Source: Pseudomonadota bacterium (GTDB taxonomy: Bacteria > Pseudomonadota > Alphaproteobacteria > UBA828). From it: a stretch of DNA of 45,455 nt. The stretch is taken from positions 1 through 45,455 of the forward strand of contig JAQBTG010000031.1 in NCBI GenBank assembly GCA_027624955.1, given 5' to 3'. Positions within the stretch are counted from its first letter, which is position 1; each line of letters opens with the position of its first letter. Shown here piece by piece: positions 9,184 to 16,612 of the stretch. The notes under the pieces were generated by a model. It did no database searches. It had not been told where the DNA came from and saw only the letters and a program-made list of their open reading frames with translations. The position numbers and the translations under genes were made by a program.

Positions 9184-9576
9184 TCAAAATTTACGATAGG
9201 CCTTGTTGAGTTCAATCATCGGATGGTTTGGCGACATTTGAAACTTAATCAGCAATTCCCGCGCGATCATATCGCGTTCCTGCTGGTTGTCAGGCAATTC
9301 CAGATCCTCGGGCACCGAAACCCAGCCATTGATATTGCGATCGAACACCGCAGGGCGGCCTTCCTCATAGCCGAGATGGACGTCTTCAAGCCAGTTCAGG
9401 TCGCTCCAGCCCATGGTCTCCATATATTTTTTCAGGAACGGCGTGAGCAGCGAATAGTCGGGCAGCAAATTGACATCGTAGCGATAACCGATGTGCTGGC
9501 CGATTTCCTTTTCACGCTCCGAGTCGAGGCCGCTCGTCTTGATGAAATGGTCGATGTCCTGTTTGGGATCGCTCAT
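9184..9576 (-). CDS. Uncharacterised 130-residue protein inside the methylamine operon
   Basis: I do not recognise a family. The protein is soluble and acidic, with no signal peptide or membrane segment. Visible features are a helical N-terminus (DPKQDIDHFIKTSGLDSERE), an aromatic middle (PFLKKYMETMGWSDLNWLED) and the segment NINGWVSVPEDLELPDNQQE. It has no Cys, so a metal or iron-sulfur role is unlikely. A strong Shine-Dalgarno sequence (AGGAGGG, 5 nt before ATG at 9576) and a 9-nt gap after mgsC show that it is expressed with the pathway. Its place between the synthase and dehydrogenase genes suggests an accessory role with MgsABC or MgdABCD; that is inference only. Confidence 0.8.
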   Translation of the reverse strand: MSDPKQDIDHFIKTSGLDSEREKEIGQHIGYRYDVNLLPDYSLLTPFLKKYMETMGWSDLNWLEDVHLGYEEGRPAVFDRNINGWVSVPEDLELPDNQQERDMIARELLIKFQMSPNHPMIELNKAYRKF

Positions 9577-9585
9577 GGTTCCCTC

Positions 9586-10932
9586 CTAATAACGCGTCAT
9601 GTCGGGTCGGCCGACGGTGTGTTGCGAGCCGGCGAGCGGTACCATTGCAAGCGCCGAGGCTTCCATGGTGAGCGCGGCGAGATCCTCTGGCTCGAGCGAA
9701 TGCACATCGGTTTTGCCGCAGGCGCGCGCCATCATTTGGCACTCAAGGGTGAGCGTGTGGAGAAAATTATAGACCCGCTCGGCTGCCTCGTCCGGGTCGA
9801 GACGCTTACGCAATTCCGGATCCTGGGTTGCCACGCCGACCGGGCAGCGTCCGGTATGGCAGTGATAGCAGTAGCCGGCCTCCACACCGATCTCGCTTTC
9901 ATAATCGGCCTCGGGGATATCCTTGTTGCAATTGAGCGCCATCATCGCCGAATGGCCGATCGCCACGGCATCAGCGCCAAGCGCGATCGCCTTGGCGACA
10001 TCGGTGCCGTTGCGGATGCCGCCGGCATAGATCAGCGTGATCTTGCCGGACATGCCGACATCATCGAGCGCCTTCCTGGCCTGGCGGATGGCGGCGATGC
10101 CGGGCACACCGGTCTCCTCCGTGGCGACATGCGGGCCGGCGCCGGTCGAGCCTTCCATACCATCCATATAGATGCTGTCGGGGTTGGTCTTGGCCGCCAT
10201 ACGCACATCGTCGTACACGCGCGCCGCGCCGAGCTTGAGCTGGATCGGGATCTCGCCGTTTGTCGCTTCGCGGATTTCTTCGATCTTGAGCGCGAGGTCG
10301 TCGGGGCCGAGCCAATCCGGATGGCGCGCCGGCGAACGCTGATCGATGCCAGCCGGCAGCGAGCGCATCTCAGCCACTTGATCGGTCACCTTCTGGCCCA
10401 TCAGATGGCCGCCAAGGCCGACTTTGCAGCCCTGGCCGATGAAAAATTCACAGCCGTCGGCCAGACGCAGATGGTGCGGGTTGAAGCCGTAACGCGACTG
10501 GATACATTGATAAAACCATTTTTCTGAATAGCGCCGCTCGTCCGGGATCATGCCGCCCTCGCCTGAGCAGGTTGCCGTGCCCGCCATGGTGGCGCCGCGC
10601 GCCAGCGCGGTTTTCGCTTCATATGAAAGCGCGCCGAAACTCATGCCGGTGATGTAGATCGGGATATCAATCTCGATCGGCCGCTTGGCGCGCGGGCCAA
10701 TGATGGTACGGGTTTCACATTTCTCGCGGTAACCCTCGATGACGAAACGCGTCAGGGTGCCGGGCAAGAAGGTGAGGTCGTCCCAAGACGGGATTTTCTT
10801 GAACAGTGACAGCCCGCGCATGCGGTAGCGGCCAAGCTCGGCCTTGATGTGAATATCGTCGATCACTTCAGGCGTGAAAACAAAACTTTGGCCGAGAATG
10901 GATTTGTTACGCTCTTCGCGGTTGCGTCTCAT
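9586..10932 (-). CDS. mgsC: N-methylglutamate synthase, FMN-binding (glutamate-synthase-like) subunit
   Basis: A 448-residue protein of the glutamate synthase FMN-binding domain family. Key blocks are PIYITGMSFGALSYEAKTAL near 92-111, GTATCSGEGGMIPDE, the barrel strands IPIQLKLGAARVYDD and SIYMDGMEGSTGAGP, IYAGGIRNGTDVAKAIALGADAVAIG, and a Cys-rich CYHCHTGRCPVGV that matches the 3Fe-4S ligands of glutamate synthase. With MgsA and MgsB it forms the split synthase that makes N-methylglutamate from gamma-glutamylmethylamide (or methylamine plus glutamate) and 2-oxoglutarate-derived carbon. It lies 17 nt after mgsB. Confidence 0.92.
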   Translation of the reverse strand: MRRNREERNKSILGQSFVFTPEVIDDIHIKAELGRYRMRGLSLFKKIPSWDDLTFLPGTLTRFVIEGYREKCETRTIIGPRAKRPIEIDIPIYITGMSFGALSYEAKTALARGATMAGTATCSGEGGMIPDERRYSEKWFYQCIQSRYGFNPHHLRLADGCEFFIGQGCKVGLGGHLMGQKVTDQVAEMRSLPAGIDQRSPARHPDWLGPDDLALKIEEIREATNGEIPIQLKLGAARVYDDVRMAAKTNPDSIYMDGMEGSTGAGPHVATEETGVPGIAAIRQARKALDDVGMSGKITLIYAGGIRNGTDVAKAIALGADAVAIGHSAMMALNCNKDIPEADYESEIGVEAGYCYHCHTGRCPVGVATQDPELRKRLDPDEAAERVYNFLHTLTLECQMMARACGKTDVHSLEPEDLAALTMEASALAMVPLAGSQHTVGRPDMTRY

Positions 10933-10949
10933 GATTTGCTTCCTGTCCT

Positions 10950-11795
10950 CTAGAGAACGATTTTCTTTTCGGTGGGCTCAAGATTGTCGTAATTCCACAG
11001 CTTCTTGCCGGCGACGATCTTCTGTAAATTGCGCGCCCCGTTGGGGGCGGATAGGCCATGCGCGGAGAGCTTGCGCTCCAGCCAATCAGCCTCCAACTCG
11101 CTCACTTCGCCGGGCACGGCGTCGACGCCGAGGGAGGCGATCTTGCCGCCGACATAGATGGTACCGTCATACATCGAATCGCCCAGATTGATGCCGGCGT
11201 CGCCGAGGATAATCATCCGCCCGCGCTGCATCATGAAACCGGAGAAGGCGCCAGAGCGCCCGCCGACAATGATGGTGCCGCCTTTCTGGTCGATGCCGGT
11301 TCGCGAGCCGACATCGCCTTTGCAGACGAGATCACCACCACGAATTGCAGCGCCAAAGGTCGAGCCGGCGTTTTTCTCGACCACCGCCGTGCCGGCCATC
11401 ATGTTTTCGGCGAACGACCAACCGACACGGCCATGCACCCGTACATTCGGGCCATCGATCAGACCGCAGCCGAAATAGCCCAAGCTGCCTATGAATTCGA
11501 GCTTGAGCCGGTTGAGAATACCGACGCCGAGCGAATGCTTGGCGAGCGGGTTCTTAACGACGATATGGCCATGTCCGGCCCGCATCAACGCCCGGATCTT
11601 GAGATTAATGGCGCTGATTTCCATTTCACCGGCGTCGAATTCCGCGATGTTGTCGTAATCGACATCAAAACTTTCCGGATAGAGGAAATTGTCCTCTGCC
11701 GCCGGCGAGAAGAAGACCTGCTGGGTGCGCCCGGCAAGCTGCTCCTGATGCAGCCCCATGCCGTGCGATTTATGTTGGGCTTCTAGATCTGCCAT
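10950..11795 (-). CDS. mgsB: N-methylglutamate synthase, GXGXG-domain subunit
   Basis: A 281-residue right-handed beta-helix protein corresponding to the C-terminal domain of glutamate synthase (GXGXG family). The repeating glycine-rich turns are seen in GRVGWSFAENMMAGTAVVEK, GSTFGAAIRGGDLVCKGDVG, GGRSGAFSGFMMQRGRMIIL and GDAGINLGDSMYDGTIYVGG. Start ATG 11795 follows GGGGAGG at 7 nt and overlaps the end of mgsA by 13 nt. It is the structural partner of MgsA and MgsC. Confidence 0.92.
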   Translation of the reverse strand: MADLEAQHKSHGMGLHQEQLAGRTQQVFFSPAAEDNFLYPESFDVDYDNIAEFDAGEMEISAINLKIRALMRAGHGHIVVKNPLAKHSLGVGILNRLKLEFIGSLGYFGCGLIDGPNVRVHGRVGWSFAENMMAGTAVVEKNAGSTFGAAIRGGDLVCKGDVGSRTGIDQKGGTIIVGGRSGAFSGFMMQRGRMIILGDAGINLGDSMYDGTIYVGGKIASLGVDAVPGEVSELEADWLERKLSAHGLSAPNGARNLQKIVAGKKLWNYDNLEPTEKKIVL

Positions 11796-12739
11796 ACCAT
11801 GACCTCCCCTTCATACGGGTCCCAGGTGTCAATTTCGTCGGGAAAAATGCTGCGGATCGCCACTTCTTCTGAGGCGAGGCCGATAAAGTTTTCGCTCTCG
11901 TAAAGCACCATCGGCTTGGCGGCCATGGTGTCCTTGGCCATGCCGAGGCTGTCAGCGGTGGCGACGAGATAGGTAAAGACGCCGTCCAGTTCGCTCACAG
12001 AAAGGTCCATTGCTTCCTTCAACGGCATGCCATCGGCCATGCGGTCGGCGAGATAAACGGCGATCAATTCCGAATCGCAATTCGACATGAAGCGGTGGCC
12101 GCGGCGCTCCATTTCGCGGCGAAAGCCCCAATAATTGGTGAGCTGGCCGTTATGCACCACGGAGACGTCGGAGAACGGGTACGCCCAATAAGGATGGGCC
12201 GAACGGATATCGACATCTGATTCGGTCGCCATACGGGTATGGCCGATGGCGTGGGTGCCTTTGAAGCTGCCGAGATGATATTGATCGCTGACCCGGCTGG
12301 CATCGCCCAAATCCTTGACCAACTCCAAGGCGCGGCCCATCGAAAGAATCTCGGCGCCTTCGACATCCTCAAGGTAATCGGCGAAGCGCTTCATATTTTG
12401 CTGATCGCCCGCCCCACCGTCGGAAAATCTGAGGCGGTAGCGAAAGGCGTAATCGGTGACGTTCTCCTGCTCGACGATGGTCGTGCCGCCACTTTCGATG
12501 CGTTCATCGACCATGGCTTTGCGTTTCTTCACCTCATCACGGATATCAAAGCCGCGCGCCATGTCTTCCTGCTCCGCGACCTTGAAGCGCAGCATGTAAT
12601 CGTCGCCCCGGGGCTCGCCATAAAGCGCAAAGCCGCTTGAATCCGGTCCGCGATGTTTCAGTGCTTGCAGCATCGACGTCATTTCTGAGCCGATCCCGGC
12701 GCTGCCGTCGCGATGAATTAATCCTGCAATGCCACACAT
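11783..12739 (-). CDS. mgsA: N-methylglutamate synthase, class II glutamine amidotransferase-like subunit
   Basis: A 318-residue Ntn-type amidotransferase domain. It starts MCGIAGLIHRDG, so Cys2 becomes the N-terminal nucleophile after Met removal; LKHRGPDSSGFALYG is the usual second block. Further motifs are AIGHTRMATESDVDIRSAHPY and VVHNGQLTNYWGFRREMERRGH followed by NCDSELIAVYLADRM. ATG 12739 is required to place Cys at position 2; longer in-frame starts would bury it. In N-methylglutamate synthase this domain is thought to hydrolyse or transfer from the gamma-glutamyl amide. It lies 50 nt after gmaS. Confidence 0.93.
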   Translation of the reverse strand: MCGIAGLIHRDGSAGIGSEMTSMLQALKHRGPDSSGFALYGEPRGDDYMLRFKVAEQEDMARGFDIRDEVKKRKAMVDERIESGGTTIVEQENVTDYAFRYRLRFSDGGAGDQQNMKRFADYLEDVEGAEILSMGRALELVKDLGDASRVSDQYHLGSFKGTHAIGHTRMATESDVDIRSAHPYWAYPFSDVSVVHNGQLTNYWGFRREMERRGHRFMSNCDSELIAVYLADRMADGMPLKEAMDLSVSELDGVFTYLVATADSLGMAKDTMAAKPMVLYESENFIGLASEEVAIRSIFPDEIDTWDPYEGEVMVWQI

Positions 12740-12789
12740 ATTCTCAATCCTCTTCTCCGCCGCCTTGTTACGCCAGTGGACGGAATCCA

Positions 12790-14259
12790 CTAAGGCAGGC
12801 AATCCATATACGTATCCAGATCCCACTCGGTCACTGTGGCGTTGAAGCGCGCCCATTCGTCGCGCTTGTAATGCTCGTAGACTTTGTACATTTCGCCGGG
12901 CATGGCGCTTTTGATGACCTCGTCCGCCGCCAGAGCATCCAGGGCATCGCCGAGCGTCATCGGCAAGCGCGTCACTTGCTTGCCGGCTTCCATGGCCTGA
13001 TAGATGTTGCGCTCTTCCGGCTCGCCGGGATCGAGGTCGCGGGTGATGCCATCATCGAACGCTTTGAGCACAGCGCCGCCGAGCAGATACGGGTTCACCA
13101 TGGAATCGACGGAGCGGTATTCGAAGCGCCCGGGGGCGGAGATGCGCAAGGCGCAGGTGCGGTTCTGATAGCCCCAATCGGCGAACACCGGCGCCCAAAA
13201 ACCGGTGTCCCAGAGGCGCCGATAAGAATTGACGGTGGACGAGCCGATCGCGGTGAGCGCCTGAATATGTTCGATCACGCCGGCGACGCATTTAAGCCCA
13301 ACCGGGCCGGGTTTGCGGTCGTCGAAGGCCGGGTCCGGCAGGAACAAATTATCGCCGCCCTTGGCGTAGGAGAACACATCTTCCATGCCGGGAAGCGGCG
13401 ATTGATGAAGTTCGTTGAGCTGGTCGGCGCCGCCGCGCCACAGCGATATGTTGTGGTGGCAGCCGCTCGCCGAGACGCCGACGAAGGGTTTCGACATGAA
13501 GCAGGCAATGACGCCAAATTCGCGCGCCACCTGGGCGCAGATTTGGCGGTAGGTGGTCAGTCGGTCGGCGGTGCGGAGCGCATCGTCAAACATGAAATTG
13601 AGTTCGAGCTGGCCGGGCGCGTCTTCATGGTCGCCTTGAATCATGTCGAGGCCCATTGCCTGGCTGTATTCAATGACGCGCATGAAGATCGGTCGCAACT
13701 CCTCGAACTGGTCGATGTGATAGCAATTAGGCTTGGTCACGCCGCCGTCCGATTTGCCGTCCGGCCCGCGCTTTAACCACATCATTTCGGGCTCAACCCC
13801 GCTGCGCAGTTGCAGGCCGTGCTTGTCTTGAAACTCCTGGTGAATGAGGCGCAAATTGCCACGGCAGTCGGAAGTCAAATGGCCGCCGGGATTCTCACGC
13901 TCCTCGCGATTGCGGAAACAGGTGCAGAAGACTCGCGCCACCCGTTTGTCCCACGGCAGCTGGGCGAACGTCTCGGGGTCGGGCATGCCGACGAGTTCCG
14001 AAGCTTCCGGCCCGTAACCGATATAATCGCCGGCGCGATCGAGATAGAGATTGGCGGTGGAGCCGTAGACAAGCTGAAAGCCGCGTTCGGCAATCTGCTC
14101 CCAATGATCCGCCGGCACACCCTTGCCAACGATCCGCCCGGTGACCGAGACGAATTGATAATAGATATAGGTGATGCCGAGCTCGTCGATCTTCTGACGA
14201 ACCTGGCGGATTAATTCAGCGCGGCCTTCCCTGGCAACATGGGCTTCAAGATCGTTCAT
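12790..14259 (-). CDS. gmaS: Glutamine-synthetase-family ligase, probable gamma-glutamylmethylamide synthetase
   Basis: A 489-residue protein with glutamine synthetase architecture: an N-terminal beta-grasp part (TYIYYQFVSVTGRIVGKGVP), then active-site blocks SGVEPEMMWLKRG, QGDHEDAPGQLELNF, SKPFVGVSASGCHHNISLW, STVNSYRRL, and RISAPGRFEYRSVDSMVNPY. The C-terminal KRDEWARFNATVTEWDLDTY resembles known GMAS/GlnT proteins, although it is about 45 residues longer than Methylovorus GMAS. It would join methylamine to glutamate using ATP. ATG 14259 has GGAGGA at 6 nt. Its presence with mgsABC and mgdABCD is what makes a methylamine role more likely than ammonia assimilation. Confidence 0.86.
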   Translation of the reverse strand: MNDLEAHVAREGRAELIRQVRQKIDELGITYIYYQFVSVTGRIVGKGVPADHWEQIAERGFQLVYGSTANLYLDRAGDYIGYGPEASELVGMPDPETFAQLPWDKRVARVFCTCFRNREERENPGGHLTSDCRGNLRLIHQEFQDKHGLQLRSGVEPEMMWLKRGPDGKSDGGVTKPNCYHIDQFEELRPIFMRVIEYSQAMGLDMIQGDHEDAPGQLELNFMFDDALRTADRLTTYRQICAQVAREFGVIACFMSKPFVGVSASGCHHNISLWRGGADQLNELHQSPLPGMEDVFSYAKGGDNLFLPDPAFDDRKPGPVGLKCVAGVIEHIQALTAIGSSTVNSYRRLWDTGFWAPVFADWGYQNRTCALRISAPGRFEYRSVDSMVNPYLLGGAVLKAFDDGITRDLDPGEPEERNIYQAMEAGKQVTRLPMTLGDALDALAADEVIKSAMPGEMYKVYEHYKRDEWARFNATVTEWDLDTYMDCLP

Positions 14260-14275
14260 GTCATATCCTCCGACG

Positions 14276-15616
14276 TTAGCTCCAGGGGAACGGGCTGTTC
14301 GAAACTGGGTGCAGCTTGCCCTCGGCAAAGCGCGAGAAGCGGAACGGTTCCAACAAAGCGCTGGGCGCGCCGAGAAGTTCTGCGGCGACGAGCTTGCCAA
14401 CGGCGATCATTTTATAGCCGTGATTTGAATCCGCGATGACGTAGCAATTTTCGCGAAAGCGGTCGAACACCGGGAAGCTATCAGCGGTAAATGCGCCGAT
14501 GCCGCCGGACGGCTCTTTGCGCCATTTGCCGATCTGGCCTTCATAGCGTTCCTGGCAAAAAGCCAGCGCCGAGCACCAGGTTTCGGCAAACAGATCGTCA
14601 ACGATGAATTCCGGTGACTCCGGCCCATAGGGATCAATCGCGATGCTCTCGGCCGGGGTTTCAACGAGATAGGGCGCGGCACCGCCCTGAATGCCGCCGA
14701 AATTGAAATCCGGTTTGTAGTAAATGCCCCACATGTCCTCGACCAGAACGCGGCCATCGACGTCGGAGCGGAGCGGCACATCGGTATCTACATGAATGAC
14801 CGGCGGCATGTTGCCGGCATCAGCCATGCCGAAGCCAGGTTCAACACCGAGCGTGCCTTCCTGCAGGCACCAATAAACCCACATCGGCACATCGGCGTGT
14901 ATGTCGCCCTGCAAGTCCTTCACGTCGATATGGTCTGGCAGATCGAGCATGCTCCAAATGCGCGGCACCCAGGGGCCGACCGCGACGATCACTTCATCGA
15001 CGCCAATGCGCCCCTTGCTCGTCTCCACCGCCGCGATGGCGCCGGAACTGCTGGCGCTCACCAGCCCTAAAACCTCAGTGCCGGAAAGAATACGCACGCC
15101 TGCGCCCTCGGCCTTTTCCGCCAGTCCATAGAGCGACGCGGTGTTGTTGGCATAGCCGCCGCGCTTTTCATGCAGAACCGAGGTGATGCCTTCGGCGCGC
15201 CAATCGCTGAAGATGCCGCGCATATATTTGCGGCACGCATCGGCGCCCTCGATAAATTCTGATTCATAGCCGATCGCCTCTTGTTGGGCGGCGATCTGCG
15301 CCACATCGGCGCGCATCGATTCCGGGCTGATCTGCATATAGCCGACGGCGTGATAATGATACGCCTCGGGATCGCTCTCCCAAACATCGACACATTCGGC
15401 CATCAATTCGCGCATCGCCGGCTGGAAATAATTGTTGCGGATGACGCCGCAGGCGATGCCCGACGCACCGGAACCGATACTGCCCTTGTCGACCACCAGC
15501 ACATCTACGCCGCTGCCCAGACCTTTGGCCTTCAGCGTGGTCGCGAGATGATATGCGGTGCTGAGGCCGTGAATGCCGGCGCCGATGATGAGGTATTTGA
15601 CGTGGGCGGGAATCAT
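14276..15616 (-). CDS. FAD-dependent amine oxidoreductase (DAO family), substrate unknown
   Basis: A 446-residue protein of the D-amino-acid-oxidase/SoxB-like superfamily. The FAD fold lies at 6-24 (KYLIIGAGIHGLSTAYHLA), then GSIGSGASGIACGVIRNNYF and a C-terminal GIGAFTADSFPVFDRFRENCYVIADSNHGYKM. The flavin-binding end block differs from MgdA (NHGYK where SoxB has GWGTGGFK), and partner subunits next to it are missing, so it is probably a stand-alone oxidase or dehydrogenase. It is the first full-length gene of the operon, 16 nt before gmaS. ATG 15616 lacks its own Shine-Dalgarno site and overlaps the stop of a 31-codon frame as ATGA. It may oxidise another N-methylated amine to feed the pathway; this is inference. 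Confidence 0.82.
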   Translation of the reverse strand: MIPAHVKYLIIGAGIHGLSTAYHLATTLKAKGLGSGVDVLVVDKGSIGSGASGIACGVIRNNYFQPAMRELMAECVDVWESDPEAYHYHAVGYMQISPESMRADVAQIAAQQEAIGYESEFIEGADACRKYMRGIFSDWRAEGITSVLHEKRGGYANNTASLYGLAEKAEGAGVRILSGTEVLGLVSASSSGAIAAVETSKGRIGVDEVIVAVGPWVPRIWSMLDLPDHIDVKDLQGDIHADVPMWVYWCLQEGTLGVEPGFGMADAGNMPPVIHVDTDVPLRSDVDGRVLVEDMWGIYYKPDFNFGGIQGGAAPYLVETPAESIAIDPYGPESPEFIVDDLFAETWCSALAFCQERYEGQIGKWRKEPSGGIGAFTADSFPVFDRFRENCYVIADSNHGYKMIAVGKLVAAELLGAPSALLEPFRFSRFAEGKLHPVSNSPFPWS

Positions 15617-15708
15617 GCGCGACCCGCCGAAAAGCAGGAATTTTGCTTCTTGTACCAATTTTCAAATTGGTCTAAAAACATCCAGGAGTGCGCCCGCGAA
15701 ACAAACAT
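15613..15708 (-). CDS. Possible 31-residue leader peptide of the methylamine operon
   Basis: ATG at 15708 follows GGGAGG at 4 nt, one of the better ribosome sites in the operon. The frame runs 31 codons (beginning MFVSRAHSWMFLDQFENWYK) to a TGA that overlaps the ATG of the FAD oxidase gene (ATGA). The oxidase has no ribosome site of its own, so reading this frame would deliver ribosomes to it. The peptide has two Trp and several Phe, and an 18-nt palindrome lies within its codons. It could be an attenuating leader, a coupling device or chance. No family is recognised. Confidence 0.4.
   Translation of the reverse strand: MFVSRAHSWMFLDQFENWYKKQNSCFSAGRA
15654..15671. promoter_or_regulatory. 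18-bp palindrome with ACCAAT/ATTGGT arms
   Basis: ACCAATTTTCAAATTGGT is palindromic over 8-bp arms with a 2-nt centre. It shares the six-base ATTGGT/ACCAAT words with the palindrome at 15795-15809, in opposite arrangement. It lies 38 nt upstream of the FAD oxidase start, inside the leader frame, so it could be a second operator or an RNA hairpin masking translation. Confidence 0.45.
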
Positions 15709-15794
15709 AAGGCCTCCCAATCCCACAGACCATTTATGAATCTTGACGAATTAAAGCGTTCACCCGCATTGTTTGCAAGATAAATAACCGCGAT

Positions 15795-15809
15795 ATTGGT
15801 ATTACCAAT
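15795..15809. promoter_or_regulatory. Probable GntR/FCD operator
   Basis: ATTGGTATTACCAAT is a perfect palindrome with 7-bp arms around one base. Its core TGGTNNNACCA fits the TNGTNNNACNA pattern bound by many FadR-subfamily GntR regulators. It lies 31 bp upstream of the divergent GntR gene and about 85 bp before the start of the leader frame, so it could control both directions. Confidence 0.65.
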
Positions 15810-15839
15810 TTTAACTACAGATGATCGGGAGGTGCAGCC

Positions 15840-16580
15840 ATGAGCAGTCTCGCGGCGGAAGCGAATTCAGGCTCTTCCGGGGTTGGATATGCCGGTGCGC
15901 CGGCGAACTTAGCGGCGCGCTTGAGAGAACAGATATTGCACGGCGCCTTCCATGACGGACAAAGATTGCCGGCCGAACGGCATTTGGCCACCGAGCATGG
16001 CGTGTCACGGGGCACCGTGCGCGAAGCGCTTCGCCTGTTGGAGCAAAGCGCGCTACTCACCCGCAAGCGCGGCAGCGGCAGCTATGTGACCTATCCGGCG
16101 GAGAACGAGGGCGCCGAGCGTGACGATGTTGCGGAAATCACCAGCCCGCTACAATTGCTCGAAGTGCGCCTTGCGCTGGAGCCGCAAATGGTCCGCCTCG
16201 CGGCGCGCAACATGACGGCCCGCGACATCGCCGGCTTGGAAGAGGCCCTCGTGCATATGGAAGGTGCCGAGCGCGACGGAGAAAATTTTTCCCATTGGGA
16301 CAAGATTTTTCACCTGCGCATCGCCGAAGGCACGCGCAATCCGTTGATGATCACGATGTATGCGCAAATCAATCATGTGCGCACCCATGACCGCTGGGAA
16401 TCAATCAAGGGCGCGATTCTCACGCCGCCGCGCATTCGCCAATATAACGATCACCACCGCGATGTGTTCGACGCGATTCGCTTGCGTGACCCGGAAAGCG
16501 CGGTGGCCTGTATGAACACCCATTTGCATCTCGCCCAGCAGGATTTGCTGATGCCGCGAGGCGGCGCTAGCGCTCACTAG
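15840..16580 (+). CDS. GntR-family regulator, FadR/FCD subfamily
   Basis: A 246-residue repressor-type protein. The winged helix lies at about 22-85, with the recognition segment PAERHLATEHGVSRGTVREALRLLE (44-68) and wing RKRGSGSYV. The C-terminal all-helical FCD ligand domain keeps metal-ligand positions D154 and H158 (WDKIFH), H205/H206 and H228/H230. FCD domains sense small organic acids or related metabolites, often with a bound metal. GGGAGG precedes ATG 15840 at 7 nt. It is divergent from the methylamine operon and has a matching palindrome in its own promoter region, so autoregulation and control of that operon are likely. The effector is unknown. Confidence 0.9.
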   Translation: MSSLAAEANSGSSGVGYAGAPANLAARLREQILHGAFHDGQRLPAERHLATEHGVSRGTVREALRLLEQSALLTRKRGSGSYVTYPAENEGAERDDVAEITSPLQLLEVRLALEPQMVRLAARNMTARDIAGLEEALVHMEGAERDGENFSHWDKIFHLRIAEGTRNPLMITMYAQINHVRTHDRWESIKGAILTPPRIRQYNDHHRDVFDAIRLRDPESAVACMNTHLHLAQQDLLMPRGGASAH

Positions 16581-16612
16581 GCATGGTGCCAGCGCTCAAT
16601 AGGCATGGCGGT
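16569..16612. repeat. Tandem 22-bp duplication across two convergent stop codons
   Basis: Two adjacent units begin AGCGCTCA and share TAGGCATGG; 18 of 22 positions agree (16569-16590 and 16591-16612). The first unit carries the GntR stop codon and the second the last codons (His-Ala-Tyr) and stop of the glutamine-synthetase-like gene on the other strand. It looks like a local slippage duplication. Confidence 0.7.

Noticed and set aside
12740-12856. N-terminal extension of MgsA
   Set aside because: It would bury the catalytic Cys that must be residue 2.
15617-15658. TTG start for the FAD oxidase
   Set aside because: No ribosome site, and the extra residues precede the usual FAD-fold start; ATG at 15616 is coupled to the leader frame.
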